Below, in pieces: positions 24,111 to 33,313 of a stretch of 64,000 nucleotides of DNA. Under the pieces are notes generated by a model. It was not told the DNA's origin and searched no databases. It worked only from the letters and a program-made list of their open reading frames with translations. Position numbers and translations under genes: made by a program. Position 1 is the first letter of the stretch. The number at the start of each line of letters is the position of its first letter. Location of the stretch: assembly GCA_009649675.1 (NCBI GenBank), contig WJPL01000002.1, forward strand, positions 62,001 to 126,000, written 5' to 3'. This DNA is from Alphaproteobacteria bacterium HT1-32 (GTDB lineage: Bacteria > Pseudomonadota > Alphaproteobacteria > Rhodospirillales > HT1-32).

Positions 24111-25796
24111 ATGATCCGGCTGGCTCCGGCTGTTGCTATTGTTTTTCTGACAGCCCCTGTGCTGTTTGGACTGGTGGGTGTGGTTTTGCCCGCATTCGGC
24201 TGGTTGCCGGTTCTGGGCGGCGACAGCCTTTCACTGGAGCCATGGCGTCAGCTGGCGGCACAGCCGGGTATCGGAATGTCGGTGGTCGTCAGCCTGCTGG
24301 CCGGTCTTGCCACGACGGCCATTGCCCTGACGGTGGTGATGCTGTTTCTCGCCGGTGCGGGGAACGGGCGGGTCTATCAATGGGTACGACGCGCCGTCTC
24401 GCCACTGCTCTCCATGCCGCATGCGGCGGCGGCTTTCGGAATTGCCTTCCTGATTGCGCCATCCGGCCTGATTGCCCGTTTTCTGTCGCCCTGGGCGACC
24501 GGGTGGGAGCGACCGGCTGACCTGCTGATTGTCCATGATACGCTCGGGCTGTCGATGATGCTGGGGCTGGTGGTCAAGGAAATCCCGTTTCTGCTGCTGA
24601 TGAGTCTGGCGGCCCTGCCGCAGATTGATCCCGCCCGGCGGGTCGCGGTGGCGAGGTCGCTGGGCTATCGTCCGGTCACCGCCTGGCTGAAAGCAGTCGC
24701 CCCCAGCCTGTACCCGTTGATCCGTTTGCCGGTCTATGCGGTCATAGCCTTCTCGTCATCGGTGGTTGATGTCTCGCTGATTCTGGGGCCGACAAACCCG
24801 CCGACGCTGGCTGTCTCGATCATCCGCTGGTTCCACGACCCGATGCTGGAAATGCGCTTTCTGGCCTCTGCCGGGGCGGTCCTCCAGCTTGGGGTGACCG
24901 GCCTTGCCATGGGCCTCTGGTGGCTTGCGGAACGGCTTGTCGGCTATTGTGTGCGCTGCTGGATCGAACGGGGGGCAAGGGTATTTTGTGATTCTTTGCT
25001 TCGCTTCCTTGGTATCACGCTGATCTGTCTCGCGGTGATACTGGCGGCGGCAGGTGTCGTGGCACTGGTGATCAATTCCTTCGCCGGCTTCTGGCGGTTT
25101 CCCGATGCCCTGCCGCAGGCTTTCAGCCTCCGGCAATGGAACCGGGCCGGGCCGGGTGTCTTTCAGGCTCTTGGCGTTACCTTTACCGTTGGTTTTCTGG
25201 CGACGGCCATTTCCGTTGTTCTGGTGATGGCCTCACTGGAGAACGAGGTCAGGCGGGCACGGCCCAGTGGTCAGGCGGCGATGCGCATTCTCTATCTGCC
25301 GCTGATCGTGCCGCAGATCGCCTTCCTGTTTGGTATCGTGACGGGGGCTGAAGCAATCGGTTTTCGTCCGGGGCTGGCACTGGTGGTCGCCGGGCATGTG
25401 ATCTTCGTGCTGCCTTATGTCTATCTTTCTCTGTCCGAATCCTACCGTCAGCTTGATCCGCGCTGGGTCATGGTTGCCCGCACCCTGGGGGCTGGTCCGA
25501 ACGGTGCTTTCTGGCGGGTGCGTCTGCCGATGCTGCTGGCTCCCTGTCTGACGGCTGTCGCCATCGGACTGGCGGTCAGTGTCGGACAGTATTTGCCGAC
25601 GCAACTGATGGGTGCCGGACGGGTGCCGACCGTGACCACGGAAGCGGTGGCTCTTGCCGCCGGGGGCAGTCGTCGGATCATTGGCGTCTGGGCGCTGGTT
25701 CAGGCACTGGTGCCTGCTGTCGGTTTTGCCCTGGCCCTGATGCTGCCACGATTATTCTACCGAAACCGACGTGATCTGAGAGACGCCGCCTTATGA
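24111..25796 (+). CDS. ynjC: ABC transporter permease YnjC-like
   Basis: A 561-aa double-length permease with two binding-protein-dependent transport domains, the arrangement of E. coli YnjC (about 510 aa). About 12 hydrophobic segments are visible. The two EAA-type loops are near residues 180-200 (RRVAVARSLGYRPVTAWLKA) and 450-470 (RWVMVARTLGAGPNGAFWRV). The 3' end overlaps ynjD by 4 nt (ATGA). No strong ribosome site is visible before the ATG, which may mean a structured leader or a different start. Confidence 0.9.
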   Translation: MIRLAPAVAIVFLTAPVLFGLVGVVLPAFGWLPVLGGDSLSLEPWRQLAAQPGIGMSVVVSLLAGLATTAIALTVVMLFLAGAGNGRVYQWVRRAVSPLLSMPHAAAAFGIAFLIAPSGLIARFLSPWATGWERPADLLIVHDTLGLSMMLGLVVKEIPFLLLMSLAALPQIDPARRVAVARSLGYRPVTAWLKAVAPSLYPLIRLPVYAVIAFSSSVVDVSLILGPTNPPTLAVSIIRWFHDPMLEMRFLASAGAVLQLGVTGLAMGLWWLAERLVGYCVRCWIERGARVFCDSLLRFLGITLICLAVILAAAGVVALVINSFAGFWRFPDALPQAFSLRQWNRAGPGVFQALGVTFTVGFLATAISVVLVMASLENEVRRARPSGQAAMRILYLPLIVPQIAFLFGIVTGAEAIGFRPGLALVVAGHVIFVLPYVYLSLSESYRQLDPRWVMVARTLGAGPNGAFWRVRLPMLLAPCLTAVAIGLAVSVGQYLPTQLMGAGRVPTVTTEAVALAAGGSRRIIGVWALVQALVPAVGFALALMLPRLFYRNRRDLRDAAL

Positions 25797-26431
25797 GCCA
25801 TCACCTGACCCTGCAGAATATCGAGATACGAAAAGAAGGTCAGTTGTTGCTGGCGGCGGATACCCGGATTGGTCCGGGCGAGGTCTATACGGTCATGGGA
25901 CCGTCCGGTGTCGGGAAATCAACCCTGCTGGCAATGGTCGCGGGCTTCATCGACCCGGTATTTGTGACGCAGGGTGCCATCTTGCTGGACGAGCGGGACA
26001 TCACGGAGCTTCCCATTGAGCAACGGCATATCGGCCTGCTGTTTCAGGATCCGTTGCTGTTTCCCCATCTTTCCGTCGCGGGCAATTTGCGGTTCGGTCT
26101 GCCGGCATCAGTCCGCGACCGGAAGTCACGTGTTCTGATGGCCCTGCAGGATATTGGACTGGGTGGCTTTGAAGACCGCGATCCGGCCACCCTGTCAGGC
26201 GGGGAACGGTCCCGTATCGCGCTGATGCGTCTGTTGCTGTCGGATCCCCATGCGGTGCTGCTGGACGAACCTTTCTCGAAACTTGATGCCGGGCTGCGCA
26301 GTGAAATGCGCGATCTTGTCTTCGGCCGGCTGAAAGCGGCGGGCCTGCCAGCCATTCTGGTGACCCACGATGCAGAAGATGCAGAAGCCGCAGGTGGTGA
26401 AGTTCTGGACCTTGGTGCGGGTTCAGCGTGA
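25793..26431 (+). CDS. ynjD: ABC transporter ATP-binding protein YnjD-like
   Basis: A 212-aa ATPase. Walker A is GPSGVGKST near residue 35, the Q-loop segment is LLFQDPLLFPH, the signature is LSGGERSRIAL near 137, Walker B is VLLDEP near 155, and the switch His is in LVTHDAEDAEA. Length matches YnjD (217 aa in E. coli). It overlaps ynjC by 4 nt and is convergent with modC. Confidence 0.92.
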   Translation: MSHHLTLQNIEIRKEGQLLLAADTRIGPGEVYTVMGPSGVGKSTLLAMVAGFIDPVFVTQGAILLDERDITELPIEQRHIGLLFQDPLLFPHLSVAGNLRFGLPASVRDRKSRVLMALQDIGLGGFEDRDPATLSGGERSRIALMRLLLSDPHAVLLDEPFSKLDAGLRSEMRDLVFGRLKAAGLPAILVTHDAEDAEAAGGEVLDLGAGSA

Positions 26432-26466
26432 TTTCGTCTTCCGGGTCCGGGATGGCGAAGGCGGGG

Positions 26467-27567
26467 TCAGGCTTTTGTACGCTCAGATGTCGCCCGTTCG
26501 ATGCTGACGGATTTGATGACGGCAAACACCCGGTCGCCCGGTTTCAGCGACAGTCGTTCGCGGGACATGCGGGTTATGCGGGCCAGCAGGAAGCTGTCAC
26601 CACAGGCCAGCCGGACATCAAGATAAGGGCCGGGTTCTTCGCGGAATTCGGTGATCGTGGCGGCCAGAATATTATTGGCACTGATGGCATCCGGTTCAGT
26701 TCTGGCCAGCATGACATCGCGGGCGCGGATACGCAGCCGCAACGACTGACCGATGGTGGCGGCCAGTCCCGGTATCCAGATCGACCCGCCGGAAAACCGG
26801 GCCTCTGTCATCTGGGTTTGCCTGTCCTGTGTCGCGACCGTGGCGCGCAGTGCGGCACCCGCTTCGAACCGGCCGGTCAGCGGAAACAGGTCGAGCCGTG
26901 ACAGCACGTCTTCTACAGGTCCGGCGGCAGCAACCCCGCCGTCATTCAGCAGCACGATATCGTCCGCCAGCCGTGCGACCTCGTCAATGGCATGGCTGAC
27001 ATAGATGATCGGCATCCGCCGTTCATCCCGCAGGGTTTCCAGATAGGGCAGGATTTCCGCCTTGCGGCCCTGATCCAGTGCCGCCAGTGGTTCATCCAGC
27101 AGCAGCACCCTTGGTGAGGTCAGCAGGGCCCGGCCCAGGGCAACACGTTGCTTTTCACCACCGGACAGCAAACGGGGGTGGCGGTCCAGCAGATGCCCGA
27201 GTCCCAGCATATCAATGATGGCGGCGCGTTCGAGGCTTTCTGGTCGTGGTCTTGCGCGCCGAGCAGCATAGTCGAGATTGCCACTGACCGAGAGGTGAGG
27301 GAACAAGCGGGCATCCTGAAACACATAGCCAACCCGGCGTCGTGAGGCGGCAAGATTATAGCCCCGACTGGTATCGAGCAGAACCTCGTCATCAACCGAG
27401 ACAAAGCCCTCCGCAGGTGACAGCAGTCCGGCAATCACATTGATACAGCTGGTCTTGCCGGATCCGGAGGGGCCAAACAGTGCGGTGACACCGTTTGAAC
27501 CGGCCTCAAAGGCCGCGTTCAGGGAAAAGCCGGGGAATTCATGGCGAAAGCGGACGGTGATGCTCAT
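26467..27567 (-). CDS. modC: Molybdate/tungstate ABC transporter ATP-binding protein ModC
   Basis: A 366-aa ATPase. Walker A FGPSGSGKTSC near residue 31, signature LLSGGEKQRVALGRAL near 128, Walker B RVLLLDEPLAALD, H-loop VSHAIDE. The C-terminal part from about residue 290 is a TOBE/Mop oxyanion-binding domain (GQSLRLRIRARDVMLA), which identifies ModC rather than a general ATPase. The ATG overlaps the modB stop by 4 nt. It is the last gene of modABC. Confidence 0.94.
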   Translation of the reverse strand: MSITVRFRHEFPGFSLNAAFEAGSNGVTALFGPSGSGKTSCINVIAGLLSPAEGFVSVDDEVLLDTSRGYNLAASRRRVGYVFQDARLFPHLSVSGNLDYAARRARPRPESLERAAIIDMLGLGHLLDRHPRLLSGGEKQRVALGRALLTSPRVLLLDEPLAALDQGRKAEILPYLETLRDERRMPIIYVSHAIDEVARLADDIVLLNDGGVAAAGPVEDVLSRLDLFPLTGRFEAGAALRATVATQDRQTQMTEARFSGGSIWIPGLAATIGQSLRLRIRARDVMLARTEPDAISANNILAATITEFREEPGPYLDVRLACGDSFLLARITRMSRERLSLKPGDRVFAVIKSVSIERATSERTKA

Positions 27568-28259
27568 CGCCCGACAATCGCCCGTAATTTCCGTGCGGCG
27601 ACTTCCGACAGGAACAGCCCGGCAAAGGCCAGAAGGATGGCCATGATTGCCAGCCTGGCGGCGGCTTCCTCTCCGCCCGGTGTCTGGATCGCGGTATAGA
27701 TGGCCAGCGGCAGGGTTCGTGTTTCACCGGGGATGTTCGAGACGAAGGTGATGATTGCCCCGAATTCACCAAGGCTGGCCGCAAAGGCAGTGATGGCACC
27801 AGCGAGAATACCCGGAGCCGCCAGCGGCAGGATGATGCTGATAAACCGGTCCCAGGCGTTGGCGCCGAGGGTCTCCGCCGCCTGTGTCAGTCCGGGGTCA
27901 ATCGCCTCCATCGCCAGCCGGATGGCGCGGACCTGAAACGGAAAGGTGACGATCGCAGCAGCCAGTGCGGCCCCGGTCCAGCTGAACACCAGCCGTATAT
28001 CGAAGGTCTCCAGCAACCACCGGCCCAGCGGTGCCCGGGCACCAAAGGTGATCAGCAGCAGGTAACCCATGACAACCGGCGGCAGAACAAGGGGCATATG
28101 TACGATGGCGTCCAGCACGGACCGGCCGGGGAACCGGTGGCGGGATAACAGCCAGGCCACGGCTATGGCAAAGGGCAGGGCAACGAGGACAGCGATCAGC
28201 GAAATCCTGAGGCTCAGGAGGACCGCCTCGATTTCCGCATCTGACAGGGTGAAACTCAC
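27564..28259 (-). CDS. modB: Molybdate ABC transporter permease ModB
   Basis: A 231-aa inner-membrane permease with about five hydrophobic segments. It has the ModB-type EAA loop (AAETLGANAWDRFISIILPLAAPGI) and the MPLVLPPVVMGYLLL segment. The start is a GTG that overlaps the modA stop by 4 nt (GTGA), so it is translationally coupled. Confidence 0.94.
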   Translation of the reverse strand: MSFTLSDAEIEAVLLSLRISLIAVLVALPFAIAVAWLLSRHRFPGRSVLDAIVHMPLVLPPVVMGYLLLITFGARAPLGRWLLETFDIRLVFSWTGAALAAAIVTFPFQVRAIRLAMEAIDPGLTQAAETLGANAWDRFISIILPLAAPGILAGAITAFAASLGEFGAIITFVSNIPGETRTLPLAIYTAIQTPGGEEAAARLAIMAILLAFAGLFLSEVAARKLRAIVGR

Positions 28260-29032
28260 TGTCCGCCTGCTTCCCGGAAACCGTGTTTTCGCAGAATTGC
28301 GGCACCTTCCGGTCCGGTCAGGAAAGACAGAAACTCTTTTGCCTGATCCGATATGCCACCGGTGACGAGGGCGACGGGATAAAGGATCGGCTCATGCGAG
28401 CTATGGGGCAGCATGGTCAGGACACGTACCTGTTCTGTAAGAGCCAGATCGGTCGCGTAGACAATCCCGACCGGCGTTTCACCCCGTGCAACCAGTGTCA
28501 GGGCGCCGCGTACATTGTCGGTCAGCGCCAGCCGGTTGCTGACATCGTTCCACAATCCCAGCCTCTCCAGCGCCTGACGGGCATAAATGCCGGCGGGAAC
28601 ATGGGCGGGATCGCCGATCGCCATCCGACCCCGGTCACCAAGCAGCGCCGCAAAGGGCTGTGGTCTCTCCAGGTTTATCTGTTCTGCACTCTCACTTGCC
28701 GCGCCGATGACAGCCAGCCGGTTGGTGGCCAGCGTCTGGCGTGTGGCGGGGTCGATCAGCTTGCGGTCCTGAAGATAGTCCATCCATTTTGAATTGGCGG
28801 AGATAAAGACCGAGGCGGGCGCGCCCGCTTCTATCTGCCGGGCCAGTGTTGAGGAAGCGGCAAAAGAACTGCGTATCCCGCCTGATCTGCTGTCCGGAAA
28901 GCGGCTGATGACCTCTTCGACCACATTGGTCATGCTGGCGGCAGCAAACACAGTCACTGTCTCCGCGGCAGGACAAACCGTTGCGGTGAGGGTCAGGCCC
29001 AGAACCAAGGGTAAAATCCGGTTGTATCTCAT
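28256..29032 (-). CDS. modA: Molybdate-binding protein ModA
   Basis: A 258-aa periplasmic binding protein with a signal peptide (residues 1-22). The segments TVFAAASMTNVVEEV and RSSFAASSTLARQIEAGAPASVFISA are the oxyanion-binding strands of ModA, and GIVYATDLAL lies in the C-terminal lobe. ModA proteins bind molybdate and tungstate about equally well. The start codon is 39 nt after the glpD stop on the same strand, so read-through from glp is possible. Confidence 0.93.
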   Translation of the reverse strand: MRYNRILPLVLGLTLTATVCPAAETVTVFAAASMTNVVEEVISRFPDSRSGGIRSSFAASSTLARQIEAGAPASVFISANSKWMDYLQDRKLIDPATRQTLATNRLAVIGAASESAEQINLERPQPFAALLGDRGRMAIGDPAHVPAGIYARQALERLGLWNDVSNRLALTDNVRGALTLVARGETPVGIVYATDLALTEQVRVLTMLPHSSHEPILYPVALVTGGISDQAKEFLSFLTGPEGAAILRKHGFREAGGQ

Positions 29033-29071
29033 GGCGCTAGATATAACCGAAGGCCGGTAGAATCCAAATGT

Positions 29072-30610
29072 TCAGTTTGCTGCCATCCTGCCGGATACCG
29101 ATAGCTGTTCACGCTGGCTGAGATAGTCCTGCAGCCGAATATGGTCGGCTTCATCGGTTATCAGGCCAAGCTTTGTCCGGCGCCACAGAATGTCCTCTGC
29201 GGTTCTCGCCCACTCACGGGCCGTCAGATAGTCGACTTCTGCCTGATAAAGATCAGCCCCGAAATGCTGGCCGAGATCACTTGCTGACCGGGCTTCACCG
29301 ATGATTGTCCGGGCATTTGTTCCATATTGCCGCAGCAGACGGCGGGCATGGTCCGGTTCCAGAAACGGGAAGGAGGTCATGAAATCCCGATGCAGTGCCT
29401 CAAACCCGGTTGCCGGAAAATCGCCGCCGGGCAGGGTGCTTGTTGCTGTCCAGGCGGGCTGGCGCTGTCCCAGTGCCTGCTCGATTTTTTCCAGAACAGA
29501 TTCAGCCAGTCGGCGATAGGTGGTGATCTTGCCGCCGAAAATGTTGATCAGTATGCCCTCGCTGGTAGAGCCTTCTTCCCGCAGCACATAGTCGCGGGTG
29601 GCTTCCTGTGCTTTTGAGGCACCGTCATCAAACAGCGGCCGGACACCGGCATAGGTCCAGACGATATCATCGGGGGTGACGGCCTGCCGGAAGTAATCGC
29701 TGGCGGCCCGGCAAAGATAGTCGGTCTCCTCTGCCGTGATGGCGGCTTTGGCAGGGTCGCCGCTGAAATCATGGTCAGTGGTTCCCAGCAACGTGAAGTC
29801 CTGCTGGTACGGAATGGCAAAAATGATCCGCCCGTCAGCATTCTGAAAGATGTAGCAGCGGTCATGGTCGAACATTTTCCGAACGACAATATGACTGCCC
29901 TGTACCAGACGCACATTCTGCGCCTTGTCCCAGCCGGCAGCGCCCGACAGCACCTGATCAACCCAGGGGCCGGACGCATTGACCAGCAGCCGTGCGGTGG
30001 TGACGGTTTCAGTGCCGGTGGCGCGGTCCAGTGTGTGGATATTCCACATGCCATTTTCCCGGCGGGCGGAAGTGACTTTCGTCCGGGTTCGTATCTGTGC
30101 TCCCCGGTCTGCCGCGTCCTGCGCGTTCAGGGCGACCAGCCGGGCGTCATCGACCCAGCAATCCGAATATTCGAAACCTCTGGAGAAGAGCGGTTTCAGA
30201 GGCTGTGCGGTAATATCCCGGGTCATGTCGAGGGTGCGGGTCGCTGGCAGCAGTTTGCGACCGCCCAGATGGTCATAAATGAACAGGCCAAGCCGCAGCA
30301 GCCAGGCCGGGCGAAGATCCTTGTGATGGGGCAGGACAAACCGCAGCGGCCAGATAATGTGCGGTGCCATTTTCCAGAGCACTTCACGCTCTTTCAGGGC
30401 TTCGCGTACCAGCCGGAATTCGTAATGTTCAAGATAGCGCAGTCCGCCATGCACCAGCTTGGTCGACCAGCTTGATGTGCCGCTGGCCAGATCATTCATT
30501 TCGGCGACAGCCACCCGGAAGCCGCGCCCTGCGGCGTCGCGGGCAATGCCGCAGCCGTTGATGCCGCCACCGATGATGAAAATATCGACGTCAGTCTGTG
30601 TGTCAGGCAT
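29072..30610 (-). CDS. glpD: Glycerol-3-phosphate dehydrogenase (quinone-linked)
   Basis: A 512-aa FAD enzyme that oxidises sn-glycerol 3-phosphate to DHAP and feeds electrons to the quinone pool. The FAD motif is DIFIIGGGINGCGIARDAAG near residue 7, followed by LASGTSSWSTKLVHGGLRYLE. The C-terminal GlpD helical domain is present (LTAREWARTAEDILWRRTKLGL). The ATG at 30610 has AGGACG upstream; a GTG at 30637 would add nine residues. Its start overlaps the end of glpR by 8 nt, so glpR-glpD form an operon. Confidence 0.95.
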   Translation of the reverse strand: MPDTQTDVDIFIIGGGINGCGIARDAAGRGFRVAVAEMNDLASGTSSWSTKLVHGGLRYLEHYEFRLVREALKEREVLWKMAPHIIWPLRFVLPHHKDLRPAWLLRLGLFIYDHLGGRKLLPATRTLDMTRDITAQPLKPLFSRGFEYSDCWVDDARLVALNAQDAADRGAQIRTRTKVTSARRENGMWNIHTLDRATGTETVTTARLLVNASGPWVDQVLSGAAGWDKAQNVRLVQGSHIVVRKMFDHDRCYIFQNADGRIIFAIPYQQDFTLLGTTDHDFSGDPAKAAITAEETDYLCRAASDYFRQAVTPDDIVWTYAGVRPLFDDGASKAQEATRDYVLREEGSTSEGILINIFGGKITTYRRLAESVLEKIEQALGQRQPAWTATSTLPGGDFPATGFEALHRDFMTSFPFLEPDHARRLLRQYGTNARTIIGEARSASDLGQHFGADLYQAEVDYLTAREWARTAEDILWRRTKLGLITDEADHIRLQDYLSQREQLSVSGRMAAN

Positions 30611-31388
30611 CGGGTATGCGTCCTGTGTTTGTGACACTGATGGTCACATCATGATTGTCGCAAATCTCCTGCACGGCGGCAGGAGGGGGCTGGTCGGTCA
30701 CGAAGGTCGAGATGTCAGACATATGTGCGATGCGAACCGGCGCGGTTCGTTCGAACTTCATGCGGTCTGCAACCAGAATGGTCTTGCGGGCGCTTTTGAT
30801 GATCTGTTGCGAGACCACGACTTCGCGATAGTCGTAATCCAGAATCGCCCCGTCTTCATCGATCGCCGAGGCGCCGATAATTGCGAAATCGACGCGAAAC
30901 TGGCGGATGAAGTCAACGGTTGCTTCACCCACGATGCCGCCATCGGCAGGGCGCACGATACCGCCGGCAATGATGACCTCTGACGAAGGAGAGCCCCGGA
31001 GGATGTTCGCGACATTGATATTGTTGGTGACGACCATCAGCCCCTGATGCCGGCAGAGGGCAGCGGCGACCTGTTCCGTTGTTGTCCCGATATTGAGCAA
31101 GACGGAGCTGTTGTCCGGAATCAGCTTCGCACAGCGTTCACCAATCTCGCGCTTGGCTTCTGCTGCCAGTATCCGCCGTGAATCATAGGCATAGTTGGTG
31201 ACGCCACCGGACGGGTAGACGGCACCACCATGAATGCGCTGCAACAGCCCGCCTTCACAGAGGTCATTGAGATCTTTTCGGATTGTCTGGGGTGAAACCT
31301 CAAGGTCTGTCGCGAGCGACTCAACCTCGACGTGCCCCTCAAGCCGGGCCAGCCGGATGATCTCGGATTGCCGGGGTGAAACAGCCAT
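30603..31388 (-). CDS. glpR: DeoR-family repressor GlpR-like
   Basis: A 261-aa regulator. The N-terminal helix-turn-helix is VESLATDLEVSPQTIRKDLN, followed by the DeoR signature GGLLQRIHGGAV. The C-terminal sugar-phosphate sensing domain has LLNIGTTTEQVA and VATVDFIRQFRVDFAIIGASAID-type segments. It is the first gene of the glp unit and probably represses glpD, with glycerol 3-phosphate as inducer. The ATG at 31388 is preferred to a TTG two codons earlier. Confidence 0.9.
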   Translation of the reverse strand: MAVSPRQSEIIRLARLEGHVEVESLATDLEVSPQTIRKDLNDLCEGGLLQRIHGGAVYPSGGVTNYAYDSRRILAAEAKREIGERCAKLIPDNSSVLLNIGTTTEQVAAALCRHQGLMVVTNNINVANILRGSPSSEVIIAGGIVRPADGGIVGEATVDFIRQFRVDFAIIGASAIDEDGAILDYDYREVVVSQQIIKSARKTILVADRMKFERTAPVRIAHMSDISTFVTDQPPPAAVQEICDNHDVTISVTNTGRIPDA

Positions 31389-31718
31389 GCGCAAAAGCTT
31401 TCGAATTTCTTCGTATAACCCATATATAGGCGCGTTTATTTTCTTTTTCAGTCAAAATAACAATTAAATTTTGAAATATGGTTCGTTTTCTTTCAGTGCT
31501 GACCCCTGTTGGGTGTGCCTGCAGGTTCGTGATCTGCGGGATCAAACGAGATGTCGATGACGTTGTTGAGTGTAATAATAAGACGTATTGGTCATGGAAT
31601 TCTTCGAAATGACTTAACCTAAGAACATTTGATTTGGCCGCGTCTCCAAATAGCTTTAGCCTGTCCTTCGGTTACGGCCTGCGGGTCGTGTGACGGTATG
31701 GTTCAGGAAGGGGTCATC
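31389..31718. other. Divergent AT-rich intergenic region, glpR / peptide ABC operon
   Basis: This 330 bp region is distinctly AT-rich for this genome, especially 31420-31500. It contains no convincing gene. I see GlpR-like half-site motifs: TTTCG/TTCG repeats near 31395-31415 and ATGGTTCGTTTTC at 31478-31490. A further inverted repeat TTTGG-N8-CCAAA lies at 31633-31650, close to the ABC operon. The precise promoters are not resolved. Confidence 0.45.
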
Positions 31719-33275
31719 ATGAAATTCAGGACATTGGGCGTTGCTGCGGCAACGGCGCTGGCATTGCTTGTTACAGCGCCGGCACAGGCACAGAGCATTT
31801 TGAACGTTGGCGCATTTGGCGCAGACGCGAATAAACTTGATCCGCATCTTTCCGGTGGCGGTCAGGACCGGGCGCTGTTCGGCTATGTCTTTAACAGTTT
31901 GATGCGCTTTAAACCGGGCAGCATGGACCCGAAAGATATTGAACTGGATTTGGCGGAATCTGTCGAAGGTTCGCCGGATGGTCTGGTCTGGACCATCACC
32001 CTGCAGAAGGGTGTCCAGTTCCATCATGGCTATGGCGAACTGACGGCCGATGATGTGATCTATTCACTCGACAAGGCACGCGACCCGAAAACATCCGGCT
32101 TTTCAAAAACCTTCGGGGTGATTTCAGGGATCGAGAAGATCGATAGTCATGCACTGAAAATCACGCTGTCAGACCGCGTTCCGACCTTTGAAGGTATCCT
32201 GGCTGACCCGTCAGGGGGGCTGATTATCAGCAAGAAGGCGGCTGAGGAACTTGGCAGTGACGTCAAGGCGGTGATGATCGGCACGGGCCCGTTCCAGTTC
32301 GAAAGCTACACACCGAAGAATCAGACCGTGCTGTCGGCCCATGCGGGTTATTTCCGCGGCAAGCCGAAGATCGACCAGATCAACTACCGCTACATTCCCT
32401 CGGATAATGCCCGTGAACTGGCTTTTGCCTCTGGCGAAATTGACCTGTTCTATGGCCGTCGCGAGCAGGACTGGGTGGATCGTATGCGCGGCCAGTATGG
32501 CGACAGCATTGAAATTGATATCTTTGCACCGAGCCAGTCGCGGATGCTGCATCTGAATCAGAGCGTCAAGCCGCTGGATGACATCCGGGTTCGCAAGGCC
32601 ATCGAACATGCCATCAACCGGGACGAATTCCAGGCGCTGATCGGCAAGGACATCACCCGCCAGCTTCGCAGCCCGGTGCCGAGTGGCTTCCTTGGTCAGA
32701 CCACGGACGTCCCGATGTATGACTTCGATCAGGACAAGGCAAAGGCCCTGCTGGCCGAAGCCGGTTATCCGGATGGCCTGACCATCAAGGTTCCGACCAC
32801 GAAGATCGGCAGCCTGAAAGTGCCGTTTGAACTGATCATGGAACAGCTTCGCCGGGTGGGTATCACGCTGGAGGTGGACTTCATCGATCACCGCGCCTGG
32901 CATGCCCTGATCCGCAAGAATGAAAGCCCGCTGGTGATTTACGGCGCGGCACCGTTCCCGCAGGCCGACGCCATCCTGACACCGTTCTTCCATTCCGGCT
33001 CGATCGTCGGCACGACGACGGCTCAGACCAACTTCTCGCATTGCAATGTTGCCGATGCAGAACTGGACGCAGCCCGGTCTGCGGCTGATCCGAAGGCACA
33101 GGCTGCCAGTTGGGCGGCGGCTCAAGTCAAGATCATGGAAGCGGCCTGTGTTGTGCCGATCTTTGAACTGCAGCAGGTCTGGGGTCGCCGTGCGACGCTG
33201 GATTACGGCTACGATCTGACGGGTACGCTCAATCTCGGACCCCCGATCACCGAAAAGACCACGATCACCCGCTGA
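31719..33275 (+). CDS. Peptide/opine-type ABC transporter substrate-binding protein
   Basis: A 518-aa SBP family 5 protein with a signal peptide (TLGVAAATALALLVTAPAQAQ). The first conserved strand is NVGAFGADANKLDPHLSGGG, and FGYVFNSLMRF and DLAESVEGSPDGLVWTITLQKGVQFHHG are the standard family 5 motifs. The start at 31719 follows AGGAAGGGG; the extra 30 codons upstream are polar and precede no signal. It heads a five-gene importer. The ligand, a dipeptide or opine-like solute, is not determined. Confidence 0.92.
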   Translation: MKFRTLGVAAATALALLVTAPAQAQSILNVGAFGADANKLDPHLSGGGQDRALFGYVFNSLMRFKPGSMDPKDIELDLAESVEGSPDGLVWTITLQKGVQFHHGYGELTADDVIYSLDKARDPKTSGFSKTFGVISGIEKIDSHALKITLSDRVPTFEGILADPSGGLIISKKAAEELGSDVKAVMIGTGPFQFESYTPKNQTVLSAHAGYFRGKPKIDQINYRYIPSDNARELAFASGEIDLFYGRREQDWVDRMRGQYGDSIEIDIFAPSQSRMLHLNQSVKPLDDIRVRKAIEHAINRDEFQALIGKDITRQLRSPVPSGFLGQTTDVPMYDFDQDKAKALLAEAGYPDGLTIKVPTTKIGSLKVPFELIMEQLRRVGITLEVDFIDHRAWHALIRKNESPLVIYGAAPFPQADAILTPFFHSGSIVGTTTAQTNFSHCNVADAELDAARSAADPKAQAASWAAAQVKIMEAACVVPIFELQQVWGRRATLDYGYDLTGTLNLGPPITEKTTITR

Positions 33276-33313
33276 TTGTGTCATCAGAAGCTGAAGGTCG
33301 GGGCTGAAGATAT

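Noticed and set aside
29033-29071. ModE operator upstream of modA
   Set aside because: CGCTAGATATAACCG looks like half of a ModE site, but the second half and spacing are missing.
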